The notes beneath the pieces are model-generated. The model was not told the DNA's origin. It saw only the letters and a program-made list of their open reading frames with translations, and did no database searches. Source: Natrinema ejinorense (lineage in GTDB: Archaea; Halobacteriota; Halobacteria; Halobacteriales; Natrialbaceae). From it: a stretch of DNA of 64,000 bases. Shown in pieces: positions 25,741-33,714 of the stretch; the stretch's first letter is position 1, and the number at the start of each line of letters is the position of its first letter. The stretch spans positions 3,534,001 through 3,598,000 of the forward strand of contig NZ_NXNI01000001.1 in assembly GCF_002494345.1 (NCBI RefSeq). Reading direction: 5' to 3'. The position numbers and the translations under genes were made by a program.

Positions 25741-27381
25741 TTACTGTTGTGGTGCCGGCTCGTCGTCTTCGGCCTCGAGGACCACGTCGAACCGCTCTCG
25801 CAGCGTCTTCTTGTCGAACTTCCCGGTCGAGGTCTTCGGAATCTCCTCGATGAACTCGTAGGAATCGGGCAGCCACCACGAGGGGAACGTCTCCGAGAGG
25901 TGGGTCTCGAGGTCGTCCGCGGTGAGTTCCGCCCCCGATCTCGAAACGACGATGGCCAGCGGCCGTTCCTGCCAGCGCTCGTGCTCGACCGCGATAACGG
26001 TGGCCTCGGTGACGTCCTCGTGGCCGATCAGTTCGTTCTCGAGTTGGACCGACGAGATCCACTCCCCGCCGGATTTGATCACGTCCTTGTCGCGGTCGAC
26101 GACGTCGATGTAGCCCAGTTCGTCTCGCGTGGCGATGTCGCCGGTCCGCAGGAACCCGTCCTCGGTGAAGGCCTGCTCGTTCTCGTCCGGTCGATTGTGA
26201 TAGTGATCGGTCACCCAGGGGCTGCGGACCTGCAACTCGCCCATCGTCTCCCCGTCGGCGGGGACTTCGTCGCCGTCGTCATCGACGACGCGAGTCTGCA
26301 TTCCCGGCACGGGCAACCCCGCCTTGGCACGGTACTCGTACTGTTCGTCGCTGGGCAGCGCCGCGGTCTCCTTCCGGAGCGTACTGAGTGTGCCAAGCGG
26401 CGAGGTCTCGGTCATCCCCCAGCCCTGGAGGATGGGCGCGTCGTACTCCTCGTCGTACTTCCGGATGAGCGATTCGGGCGGCGCGCTCCCCCCGACCGTC
26501 AGCCGATCGATGTTCGAGATGTCGACCTCGGGGTTCTCGTCCAAGAACTCCGCCATCTCGAGCCAGATGGTCGGCACGGCCGCGGAGAACGTCACGCCCT
26601 CCTCGTCGATCAGGCGGGCGATCGATTCGGGGTCGGTGTGGACCGAGGGGAAGACCTGCTTCGCGCCGACGAACGTCGCGCCGTAGGGGATCCCCCAGCC
26701 GTTGGCGTGGAACATCGGCACCACCGGGAGCACGGTGTCGCGCTCGCCGATCGCGTTGGCGTCGACGTGGCCGCCCATGACGCTGTGCAGGTACATCGCC
26801 CGGTGGGAGTAGGGGACGCCCTTCGGCAGCCCCGTGGTCCCCGAGGTGTGGCACATGCCGTACTCCGTGTCCTCGTCGATGTCGGGCCAGTCGTACGCCG
26901 TCGGTTGCCCCTCGAGCAGCGACTCGTAGTCCGTCACCGGCTCGAGGCTCGTCTCCGGGACCTCGTCGTCGAGGACGACGTACTGTTCGACCGTCTCGAG
27001 GTCGTCGGCGTTGGCCTCCACTTTCTCGATGAGACCGGGATCGACGAAGATCACTCGGTCCTCGGCGTCGTCGATCGTGTGGACGAAGTGGTGATCGGGC
27101 AGCCGCATGTTGCACATGTGGATCGACCGCCCCGAGCAGGCCGGCCCGAAGTAGAGTTCGAAGTGCCGGTAGTGGTTCGTCGCGACGACGCCGACCCGCT
27201 CGCCCGCCTCGAGACCGAGGTCGTCGAGCGCGCCCGCGAGCTGGTTGATCCGCTCGCCGGCGTCGGCGTACGTGTACCTGTGCGTGCTCCCGTCGGGCAG
27301 TTTCGTCACCAGTTCCCGGTCCGGGAACAGGTCGACCGCCCGCTCGAGGAGCTTGTCAAGTGTTAACTCGACGCTCATCAT
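25741..27381 (-). CDS. Long-chain-type acyl-CoA ligase (AMP-forming)
   Basis: A 546-residue adenylate-forming ligase. P-loop MCHTSGTTGLPKGVPYSH, the block PMFHANGWGIPYGA typical of medium/long-chain ligases, QGWGMTETSPLG, FLRTGDIATRDELGYIDVVD and the C-terminal KTSTGKFDKKTLR. The VPMFHANGWG block sets it apart from the two other ligases in this window. It sits between the CaiB-type gene (73 bases upstream) and the acyl-CoA dehydrogenase (24 bases downstream), forming an acid activation and oxidation unit. The start is either of two adjacent ATG codons. Confidence 0.92.
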   Translation of the reverse strand: MMSVELTLDKLLERAVDLFPDRELVTKLPDGSTHRYTYADAGERINQLAGALDDLGLEAGERVGVVATNHYRHFELYFGPACSGRSIHMCNMRLPDHHFVHTIDDAEDRVIFVDPGLIEKVEANADDLETVEQYVVLDDEVPETSLEPVTDYESLLEGQPTAYDWPDIDEDTEYGMCHTSGTTGLPKGVPYSHRAMYLHSVMGGHVDANAIGERDTVLPVVPMFHANGWGIPYGATFVGAKQVFPSVHTDPESIARLIDEEGVTFSAAVPTIWLEMAEFLDENPEVDISNIDRLTVGGSAPPESLIRKYDEEYDAPILQGWGMTETSPLGTLSTLRKETAALPSDEQYEYRAKAGLPVPGMQTRVVDDDGDEVPADGETMGELQVRSPWVTDHYHNRPDENEQAFTEDGFLRTGDIATRDELGYIDVVDRDKDVIKSGGEWISSVQLENELIGHEDVTEATVIAVEHERWQERPLAIVVSRSGAELTADDLETHLSETFPSWWLPDSYEFIEEIPKTSTGKFDKKTLRERFDVVLEAEDDEPAPQQ

Positions 27382-27454
27382 GGTCGTCCCACCTATTCTG
27401 TCCAGTACCTTATGAGTTGGGGCGAGTTCGTCCTCGTGACGGGACGACGGCCTG

Positions 27455-28618
27455 TCAGCGGATGACGTCCGCGTCGCGAAGGGCGGCTCGCTCGTCGTCG
27501 TCGTAGCCGACCGACGCGAGCAGTTCGTCGGTGTGTTCCCCGTGGTCCGGGATCGATTCGTCGTGCACTTCCGGCACGTTCGACCCCCTCGCGGGGAAGC
27601 CGATCCGCGGCGGCGCGTCCGCGGGCCGTTCGATCAGTCCGCGAGCCTCGAGCTGGGGATGCTCGAGGGCTTCGGCCGGCGTACACACCGGCCCGACCAT
27701 CGTCTCCTCGCTCAGATCCGCGAGCCACGCGTCCCGCGAGCGGCTGGCGAACAGCGCCTCGAGTTCCTCGCGGACGGCGGCCAGTTCGGCGGGGTCCTCG
27801 CTCCCGTGGGCGTCGACGAGTTCCTCGCGGTCGACCTCCTCGCAGAAGGCGGTCCAGAACTTCGGCTCGAGTGCAGCGAGAGTCACGTATCGCCCGTCGG
27901 CGGTCTCGTACACGTCGTACCAGGGCTGTTCCCCGGTGAGTGGGGTCTCGCCGGGGCGCGGATCGTCGCCGGTAAGCGCCTCGTGGGCGACGGTCTGGGA
28001 AAAGGAGGCAACCACGTCGGTCATGGCCACGTCGATATATTCGCCGCCGTTGCCCAGTTCCCGCGACAGCAGCCCGCCGACGATCGAAAAGGCCGCGAAC
28101 AGCCCGCCTCCGAGGTCGCCGATCTGGTAACCCGGGATCTGGGGTGCCATGGACTCGTCTTCGCGGGTCATATCCAGCAGGCCCGCGACCCCGACGTAGT
28201 TGAGGTCGTGGCCCGCCCGTTCGGCGTCGGGCCCGGTCTGTCCGTAGCCGGACAGCGAGCAATAGACGAGGTCCTCGTTGTACTCGACGAGCGTCTCGTA
28301 GTCGATCTCGAGCCGGGCCGCGACGCCGGGGCGAAACCCCTCGAAGACGACATCGGCGTCCTCGACCAGTCGGTAGAACGCGGTCCGCCCGTCCTCGGAC
28401 TTGAGATCGAGGGCGATGCTTCGCTTGCCGCGATTGACGCCGTCGAAGAGCGCGCCGACACCGCGATCGGTGGTCGGCGGCATGTGCCGTGCGTAGTCGC
28501 CCGCGTCGGTGTCCTCGACTTTCACGACATCCGCGCCGGCGTCGGCGAGCAATTGCGTCGCGTACGGCCCCGGAAGCAGCCGGGACAGATCGAGGATTCG
28601 GACGGAATCGAGCTGCAT
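27455..28618 (-). CDS. CaiB/BaiF-family protein, alpha-methylacyl-CoA racemase-like
   Basis: A 387-residue family III CoA-transferase fold protein. The motifs LSRLLPGPYATQLLADAGADVVKVE, split here as the N-terminal LSRLLPGPYATQLLADAGAD, plus VNRGKRSIALDLK, FRPGVAARL and AGHDLNYVGVAG (His137) are those of alpha-methylacyl-CoA racemase rather than of carnitine-CoA transferases. The racemase converts (2R)- to (2S)-methylacyl-CoA so that branched chains can enter beta-oxidation. With the ligase and dehydrogenase downstream this points to methyl-branched acids. A CoA-transferase function remains possible. Confidence 0.87.
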   Translation of the reverse strand: MQLDSVRILDLSRLLPGPYATQLLADAGADVVKVEDTDAGDYARHMPPTTDRGVGALFDGVNRGKRSIALDLKSEDGRTAFYRLVEDADVVFEGFRPGVAARLEIDYETLVEYNEDLVYCSLSGYGQTGPDAERAGHDLNYVGVAGLLDMTREDESMAPQIPGYQIGDLGGGLFAAFSIVGGLLSRELGNGGEYIDVAMTDVVASFSQTVAHEALTGDDPRPGETPLTGEQPWYDVYETADGRYVTLAALEPKFWTAFCEEVDREELVDAHGSEDPAELAAVREELEALFASRSRDAWLADLSEETMVGPVCTPAEALEHPQLEARGLIERPADAPPRIGFPARGSNVPEVHDESIPDHGEHTDELLASVGYDDDERAALRDADVIR

Positions 28619-28689
28619 GGTACCACGTCCCGATCGGGTTTCAAAAACCTACCGTCGTCGAGTAGCCGGGACGGCCGTGAGGTCGGCAC

Positions 28690-28779
28690 TCGTCGGACGG
28701 ACGGTCCCCACTCCCGAGTGACCGGCGAACCACGACCCGTCTGCAGGGTCGCCGGCACTGCCTGACAGCGACCGTCTCA
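28690..28779. repeat. Degenerate palindromic repeat relic
   Basis: The right end GGCACTGCCTGACAGCGACC and following GTCTCA match the right arm of the adjacent 80-base repeat, while the left part has diverged. It looks like a decayed tandem copy next to the intact one at 28781-28860. Confidence 0.4.
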
Positions 28780-28780
28780 T

Positions 28781-28860
28781 ACGGTCTCCTGTCCGTCAGT
28801 GCCGGTGGGACCGCGACTGTCCTGCGGTCCCACCGGGACATCGGGACAGCAAACCGTTTC
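28781..28860 (+). repeat. 80-base palindromic repeat abutting a stop codon (copy 2)
   Basis: Inverted relative to copy 1 at 24418-24497, with nearly identical arms. The end of the repeat (AAACCGTTTCA) supplies the TGA of the R2lox gene, complement of 28859-28861. That both good copies end in the stop codon of the flanking minus-strand gene, in opposite repeat orientations, is notable because the two ends of the palindrome are similar. Confidence 0.8.
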
Positions 28861-29791
28861 AGTCGTCGTCCTCGAGTGCGACCAGTTCGTCGACGTCCGG
28901 AATCTCCGCCGCCGCGTCGGTGATCTGTTGCATCCGATCGGTGTGTTTCTCGACCGCGTAGGCGGCCAGTTTCCCGTCCTCGAGGCCGGGGCGTTCCTCG
29001 GGGTCGTCGGGCTGGAACCGGTCGTCCTCGGTGATCCCCTGGACGAGCGGGACGAGTTCGTCGACGGTGTCCTGGATGAGTTCCGGATCGACGCCCTCGG
29101 CGATGAGCTTCTTGAGCTGATTCATCCCGAAACCGACGTGGCGGCCCTCGTCGCTGCGGATCTTCGTAAAGCCCTGGACGAGCCCCGGCAGATGTGGCAG
29201 GTCCTCGAACTCGCCGCCGTAGGAGGTCTGCATCCCGTAGTAGCCCGTCTGGGCCAGAATACCCTCGACCGTGAGGTGGTAGTGACAGTACGCTTTCGCC
29301 CGGTTTTCGGGGGTATCGTCATCGAGCAATCGGAACTGCGCTTTCCGGTTGCGGTCGAACAGTTCGATGTAGGGCTCGTTGAACCACCGCTCGTGGCGCG
29401 GGTCCGACCGCTCCCAGCCCAGTTCGTCCTCGACCGTCCAGACGACCTCCCGCCAGTAGCGGTCGAAGAAGTCCGCGTGCTTGGCCTCCTCGTACATCTG
29501 GGTCGTCAGGAACAGCTGATCGTCGATATCGTCGAGCACCGCTCCCAGCGGTGCGAGGTCCTCGGTGACCGCGTCCTCGCCCGCGCCGAACTTCGCGATG
29601 CCGTTGAGCGTCCCGTACCACGATTCCTGATCGTACGCTTCCGCCCCGTCGATGTAGGTCAGCAGGTTCTCGACGTCCCGCTCGAGGTCGATCTCGCCGG
29701 GATCCCAGTGGCGCTCGACCGCGTTGCGATAGTATCGGTTCGACCTCGAGTCCCGATCCATCATCGCCGTTGGCGTGTACTCCGTTGCCAT
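28859..29791 (-). CDS. R2-like ligand-binding oxidase (R2lox family)
   Basis: A 310-residue ferritin-like protein related to ribonucleotide reductase R2. It shows the six metal ligands of the R2lox family: Glu72 (GAGEDAV), Glu102 and His105 (YEEAKH), Glu176 (HLTVEG), Glu215 and His218 (DEGRH). The residues that make the family's Tyr-Val ether cross-link are also in place: Val75, three after Glu72, and Tyr171, five before Glu176. Known R2lox proteins assemble a Mn/Fe centre and bind a fatty acid; the physiological reaction is unresolved. A TATA-like box lies 22 to 31 bases upstream. It is usually mis-annotated as an R2 subunit. Confidence 0.88.
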   Translation of the reverse strand: MATEYTPTAMMDRDSRSNRYYRNAVERHWDPGEIDLERDVENLLTYIDGAEAYDQESWYGTLNGIAKFGAGEDAVTEDLAPLGAVLDDIDDQLFLTTQMYEEAKHADFFDRYWREVVWTVEDELGWERSDPRHERWFNEPYIELFDRNRKAQFRLLDDDTPENRAKAYCHYHLTVEGILAQTGYYGMQTSYGGEFEDLPHLPGLVQGFTKIRSDEGRHVGFGMNQLKKLIAEGVDPELIQDTVDELVPLVQGITEDDRFQPDDPEERPGLEDGKLAAYAVEKHTDRMQQITDAAAEIPDVDELVALEDDD

Positions 29792-29812
29792 ATACCAAGT
29801 ATTGGCGAGTCG

Positions 29813-29822
29813 ACTATTAAAT
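29813..29822 (-). promoter_or_regulatory. TATA-like box for R2lox
   Basis: CATTTAATAG on the minus strand, centred about 27 bases before the ATG at 29791. The R2lox gene therefore has its own leaderless promoter separate from the APC transporter upstream. Confidence 0.6.
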
Positions 29823-29869
29823 GTGCGGTCGTTGTCGTCTGTGCGCGTTCGCTTCGGTGCAGGGATGGC

Positions 29870-31267
29870 TCACTCCGGCGATCGGTCGTCGCGCTCGCCG
29901 GTGTCGTCGCCGACTCGCTCGTGGACGGCGAGGGTGGTCATCGTCCGATAGAGCTCGACCCGATCGATTTTCCGGAGTCGGTATCGATAGTAGCCGTACG
30001 CGACGGCGAACCAGCCGATGAGGACGACGCCGACGACGGGTCGCTGGGAGAGCGTGACGAGCCAGAACGCGCCGGTGACGATCGCCCCCCCGAGCACCGC
30101 AGCCAGGAGCCCGCGGTAGCGCCGGAGCCGAAACGGCGCGGTGGCGTAGTGGTCGGGGAACTCGCGGGGCAGGTTCCAGAGGCCGATCGCACAGAAGAAG
30201 TAGGCGGTGAGACTGGCCAGTCCGATGAACGCGGAGAGACCGACGATCTCGTCGGCGAGGGGAACGAGCAGGAACGGCGGCACGCCGAGGACGGCGACGG
30301 CGTAGTGTGGCGTGTCGAAGCGCGGGTGAATCCGGGACAGCGACGCCGGGAGCACGCCGTCGCGACTCGCGCGCATGAGCGTTCGGGAGAAGACGAGCAG
30401 CGTCGTGTTCACCGTGGTGACGACCGCGAAGATCGCGCCCGCGGCGACGACGTACTCGCCCCACCACGGGAGGAATCGCGAGGCGGCGAGCGCGAGATCT
30501 GCTTCGTTTCCCAACTGCGTGTACGGGACGACGCCGACGAGGACGGCGATGAGCGCGACGTAGAACAGCGCGACGATGCCGATACCGAGCCCCAAAACGA
30601 GCGGGATCGTCCGTCCGGGGTTCTCGATTTCCTCGCCGAGTTCGACCAGTAACCCGAACCCGAGGAACGGGTAGAACAGCGCAACGACGGCAAGGGCGAA
30701 GGCCCCGTAGTCCGGAAAGAACGGCGCGTAATTGGCGGTCTCGACCGCACTCGCGCCGGGGACGATGAACGTCAGGAGGGCGAGTAGGAGGCCGACGAAG
30801 CAGACGATCTGCACCTGCGCGACGACCCTGAGTCCGGTCAGGTTGACGAGCAGGACGAACCCGAGCAAGACGTAGACGAGTACCATCGACGGGACGTCGA
30901 AGAAGATGCGAGTGTATTCGGCGAAGCCGGTTGCCGTGATCAGCAGCGACGCCCACGCGACGAGGGGGATCGTGAACGGCACCAGGAATCCCCAGTAGGG
31001 TGCCGTGAGCCGAGAGATGTAGACGTACAGGCCGCCGGCGACCGGCATCGCCGAGCCGAGCACGGCGTTGTACAACACGACGAACCCCGCCGGGATCGCT
31101 GCGAGGACGATCGCCAGGACGACCGCCGGTCCCGCACTCCCCGCCAGCGGCCCCGGCAGGACGAATATCGGGACCGAAATCGCGTTCCCGACCAGCAGTG
31201 CTAGGACGCCGACGATGCCGATACTCGAGGGAAGCCGCTCGGACGCACCGTCACCGCCCCCGCTCAT
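29870..31267 (-). CDS. APC-superfamily amino acid/organic cation permease
   Basis: A 465-residue permease with about 12 hydrophobic segments. The first membrane helix holds the broken-helix glycine-rich motif of the superfamily (VGNAISVPIFVLPGPLAGSA). A conserved acidic block ELGEEIENPGRTIPLVLGL sits at about residues 200-220, typical of APC transporters. The N-terminus overlaps the stop of a small upstream membrane-protein gene by 4 bases. The substrate is unknown; amino acids or polyamines are the usual cargo. Confidence 0.9.
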   Translation of the reverse strand: MSGGGDGASERLPSSIGIVGVLALLVGNAISVPIFVLPGPLAGSAGPAVVLAIVLAAIPAGFVVLYNAVLGSAMPVAGGLYVYISRLTAPYWGFLVPFTIPLVAWASLLITATGFAEYTRIFFDVPSMVLVYVLLGFVLLVNLTGLRVVAQVQIVCFVGLLLALLTFIVPGASAVETANYAPFFPDYGAFALAVVALFYPFLGFGLLVELGEEIENPGRTIPLVLGLGIGIVALFYVALIAVLVGVVPYTQLGNEADLALAASRFLPWWGEYVVAAGAIFAVVTTVNTTLLVFSRTLMRASRDGVLPASLSRIHPRFDTPHYAVAVLGVPPFLLVPLADEIVGLSAFIGLASLTAYFFCAIGLWNLPREFPDHYATAPFRLRRYRGLLAAVLGGAIVTGAFWLVTLSQRPVVGVVLIGWFAVAYGYYRYRLRKIDRVELYRTMTTLAVHERVGDDTGERDDRSPE

Positions 31268-31515
31268 TCCGTCGCCGCGCGGGCGGCCCGCCGCCGGCGG
31301 ATCGCGGCGTCGCGAACCCGCCGGCCGAGGGCGAATCCGACGACGCCGCCGAGGACGGGCGCGACGAAGAGCAACGCCTCGAGGGTCACCAGCGGGAGGA
31401 CGATTCCGAGTCCGAGACCGACCACCAGTCCCCCCTCGGGATACTGCGCCGCGGCCACTTCGCGCTCGATGTCGTCCATCTCCGCGGGATCGTCCCGATA
31501 CTGTCCGATCGCCAT
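31264..31515 (-). CDS. Small membrane protein coupled to APC permease
   Basis: An 83-residue protein. After an acidic N-terminus (MAIGQYRDDPAEMDD) come two hydrophobic stretches (GGLVVGLGLGIVLPLVTLEA and LLFVAPVLGGVVGFALG) and a basic tail with RRRR. The start at 31515 is preferred over longer frames because a TATA-like CGTATTT (31541-31547) is 26 to 32 bases upstream. The last four bases overlap the permease start, so it may be an accessory subunit. I recognise no family. Confidence 0.65.
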   Translation of the reverse strand: MAIGQYRDDPAEMDDIEREVAAAQYPEGGLVVGLGLGIVLPLVTLEALLFVAPVLGGVVGFALGRRVRDAAIRRRRAARAATE

Positions 31516-31540
31516 GTCATGACCTACCATATGAAGGGTG

Positions 31541-31547
31541 AAATACG
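31541..31547 (-). promoter_or_regulatory. TATA-like box for small protein/APC permease unit
   Basis: CGTATTT on the minus strand, 26 to 32 bases before the ATG at 31515. It selects that start among three in-frame ATGs. Confidence 0.45.
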
Positions 31548-31683
31548 TTCGGGTGGCTGACATCTGCTGTGGTCGGCGACCCGACTGCGGTTGCCACACC
31601 TGCTGGTGCCGCCGGCGGAGCCGATCGGCCACGGGGTATCCTCCTCGACAAGAACTAAGTCAGTACCCGTGAAGGTTGCTGGC

Positions 31684-32421
31684 ATGGCACGAAAGCGTGC
31701 TGCCGTCGTCGGCGGCGGCATCATGGGCGCCGGTATCGCACAGGTACTCGCACGGAACGGCTACGAGGTCGTCGTCCGCGAGATAAACGAGGAACTGGCC
31801 GCGGAGGCCCGCGAACGGGTCGTCTCGGGCAACTACGGCCTCGACGACGCGGTCGAGGGCGGCTATCTCTCCGAGGACGAGAAAGCCGACGTGCTCGAGC
31901 GACTGTCGTTCACGACGGACCTCGAGGCTGCCACCGACGGCACCGAGTTCGTCATCGAGGCGGTCACGGAGGACCTCGCGATCAAAGGACAGGTCTTCCG
32001 TGATCTGGACGAGGTAACGGACGATCAGCCGCTGTACTCGAACACTAGCGGCTTCTCGGTGACGTCGATCGCGAACGGCGTCTCCGACCCCTCACGGGTC
32101 GCGGTCACGCACTTCTTCAACCCGGTGCCGGTCATGTCGATGGTCGAGATCGTCCAGGCACCCCAGACCGACGCGGCCGTCGTCGAGCGGGCCGAGGACC
32201 TCGTCGACGAACTCGGGAAGACGAGCGTCACCATCGACGACGCGCCCGGGACCTACGGTTTCCTCGCCAACCGCTGTCACGCGGCGATGCGCGAGGAGGC
32301 CCAGAAGATCGTCGACGAGGGCATCGCGACGGAGGAGCAGGTCGACAAAGCGCTCGAGGAAGGGTACAACCTCCCCGTCGGCCCGTTCTCGCTGCGCGGC
32401 ATCGGCGAGGAGTGGGACTGA
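31684..32421 (+). CDS. 3-hydroxyacyl-CoA dehydrogenase, short C-terminus
   Basis: A 245-residue NAD-dependent enzyme oxidising 3-hydroxyacyl-CoA. Rossmann motif VVGGGIMGAGIAQVLARNGY at 7-26; SNTSGFSVTSIA and HFFNPVPVMSMVEIV carry the catalytic-domain residues; the C-terminal domain begins TYGFLANRCHAAMREEAQ. The protein stops right after PVGPFSLRGIGEEWD, whereas stand-alone family members are usually about 280 to 295 residues long and continue past this point. About 40 residues of the C-terminal dimerisation domain are thus absent. A structured repeat begins 57 bases after the stop. It may be a natural short variant or a 3' truncation. Confidence 0.82.
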   Translation: MARKRAAVVGGGIMGAGIAQVLARNGYEVVVREINEELAAEARERVVSGNYGLDDAVEGGYLSEDEKADVLERLSFTTDLEAATDGTEFVIEAVTEDLAIKGQVFRDLDEVTDDQPLYSNTSGFSVTSIANGVSDPSRVAVTHFFNPVPVMSMVEIVQAPQTDAAVVERAEDLVDELGKTSVTIDDAPGTYGFLANRCHAAMREEAQKIVDEGIATEEQVDKALEEGYNLPVGPFSLRGIGEEWD

Positions 32422-32478
32422 CGGCTCGGTTCCTCGAGTCGCTGCGAACGGTCGTCTCGTTCTGGACTGACCAACCGG

Positions 32479-32680
32479 CTGCGGTGGCGCGCGCTGTGTC
32501 GCGGTGAGGACTGCGAGGGCTGAGCGGAGCGAAGCCCTCGGAGACACGAGCGGTGACCAGCGGGAACCGCGAGTCGGAACGAACCGCGACACAACCTTGC
32601 GCGAGGGATGAGCGACCGACTGAACGGAGGGAGCGAATCGGCTGGGGAGGGTGTGGCCACTCCCTGCTGCCACGATAGCA
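32479..32680 (-). repeat. Dispersed structured repeat, copy B
   Basis: Oriented opposite to copies A and C. It holds the shared blocks GCGGTGGCGCGCGCT, TTGCGCGAGGGATGAG and GAATCGGCTGGGGAGGG. A perfect 11-base stem joins 32495-32505 to 32583-32593 (TGTGTCGCGGT and its complement). Inside it is a second perfect stem, GAGGGCT with AGCCCTC. The centre is longer than in A or C. Confidence 0.75.
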
Positions 32681-32730
32681 AGGCGCTCTCTGTCGTCGGT
32701 CCCGAACGAAAAAAGAGGGACGGGTGTCCC

Positions 32731-32870
32731 ACTACCGTGACAACATGGACTTACCACGCCCTCCCCAACCGATTCGCTCACTCACTCGCGTTCGTTCGCT
32801 CATCCCTCGCGCAACGTCGTCGACTGCCCTCGCTGTCACTCGGGCAGCCGACAGCGCGCGCCACCGCAGG
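32731..32870 (+). repeat. Dispersed structured repeat, copy C
   Basis: Same orientation as copy A. Stem arms at 32819-32829 and 32842-32852 (GTCGACTGCCC and GGGCAGCCGAC) pair over 11 positions with one G-T type pair. Together with copy B it forms an inverted pair separated by about 50 bases. Confidence 0.75.
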
Positions 32871-32916
32871 TTACGAAATCGATCCGAAGTGGGACGCCGT
32901 CCGTTCGTCTTCCCCG

Positions 32917-33714
32917 CTACTTCCCTTCGAATTCGGGCTCGCGGTCCTCGGCGAACGCCGCCGCGCCCTCCGCGTGGTCCTCGGTCTCGAGGAGCCGCTT
33001 GAAGAGCTGGTAGTCGTACTCCAGCCCCTCCTCGAGCCCGGAGTGGACCGCCATGTCCGCGGATTTCTTGATCGCCTGAATCGCCAGCGGTGCCTGGCCG
33101 GCGAGGTCGGTGACGAACTCGTCGACCTCCTCGTCGAATTCGTCGTCGCCGTAGACGTGGGTGACGATGCCCTCCTCGTCCGCCCGCGTCGCGGAGACGT
33201 GCTCGCCGGTCATCGCGAGTTCCTTCGCGACGGCGGGGCTGGCCAGCTTGCTGACGTACTGGACACCGCCGGCACCGGGGAGGATCCCGAGGTTGACTTC
33301 GGGGAAGCCAAAGGTGGACCCCTCGCTTGCCAGTCGGAAGTCACAGGCCAGTGCGGTCTCGAGGCCGCCGCCCAGACAGTAGCCGTCGATCTTCGCGACG
33401 ACGGGCGCGGGGAACTCCCGGATGACGTCGTAGTGGGAGCGGGCCGAGGAGCCGCCGGCCGACTCGTCGGAGAAGCCGCCGATGTCGGCCCCCGCACAGA
33501 AGGCCTTCTCGCCGGCTCCCTCGAGCACCACTGCTCGCAGGGCGACGCCCTCGCGCTCCTCGTTTTCTTCCTCGAGGGCCTCGAGCCCCGCGATAATGTC
33601 GTCCCTGAGCTGGCCGTTCAGCGCGTTCAGCGCGTCCGGCCGGTTCATCGTGAGGGTGCCGACACCGCGGTCGTCGTCGAACTCCACCAGGACAGTGTCC
33701 AGTGATTCGTCCAT
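32917..33714 (-). CDS. Enoyl-CoA hydratase/isomerase (crotonase family)
   Basis: A 265-residue crotonase that hydrates trans-2-enoyl-CoA. The oxyanion-hole block AFCAGADIGGF is at about 71-81. Two glutamates lie 20 residues apart as in true hydratases: Glu119 in LGGGLE and Glu139 in GFPEVNLGILPGAGG. The start MDESLDTVLV at 33714 gives the standard length; the open frame further upstream is not coding-like. It is convergent with the 3-hydroxyacyl-CoA dehydrogenase, and the two catalyse consecutive steps. Confidence 0.93.
   Translation of the reverse strand: MDESLDTVLVEFDDDRGVGTLTMNRPDALNALNGQLRDDIIAGLEALEEENEEREGVALRAVVLEGAGEKAFCAGADIGGFSDESAGGSSARSHYDVIREFPAPVVAKIDGYCLGGGLETALACDFRLASEGSTFGFPEVNLGILPGAGGVQYVSKLASPAVAKELAMTGEHVSATRADEEGIVTHVYGDDEFDEEVDEFVTDLAGQAPLAIQAIKKSADMAVHSGLEEGLEYDYQLFKRLLETEDHAEGAAAFAEDREPEFEGK

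Larger units (their letters stand above)
32422..32916. other. Convergent intergenic region made largely of repeats
   Basis: About 500 bases between two convergent genes. It is mostly filled by two inverted copies (B and C) of a structured repeat. No gene is supported. The open frames across it also appear, garbled, over repeat copy A and are products of the repeat. Confidence 0.65.

Noticed and set aside
24007-27366. An 1119-codon open frame on the plus strand
   Set aside because: It runs opposite to an acyl-CoA dehydrogenase and an acyl-CoA ligase with full motif sets. No recognisable domain; shadow ORF.
28859-29791. Annotation as ribonucleotide reductase beta subunit
   Set aside because: The residues for the R2lox Tyr-Val cross-link and ligand set are present with R2lox spacing, and no alpha subunit gene is adjacent.
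32277-32781. Open frames across the intergenic repeats resembling the one at 8171-8521
   Set aside because: The resemblance comes from the shared DNA repeat, not from a protein family; the frames break at different points in each copy.
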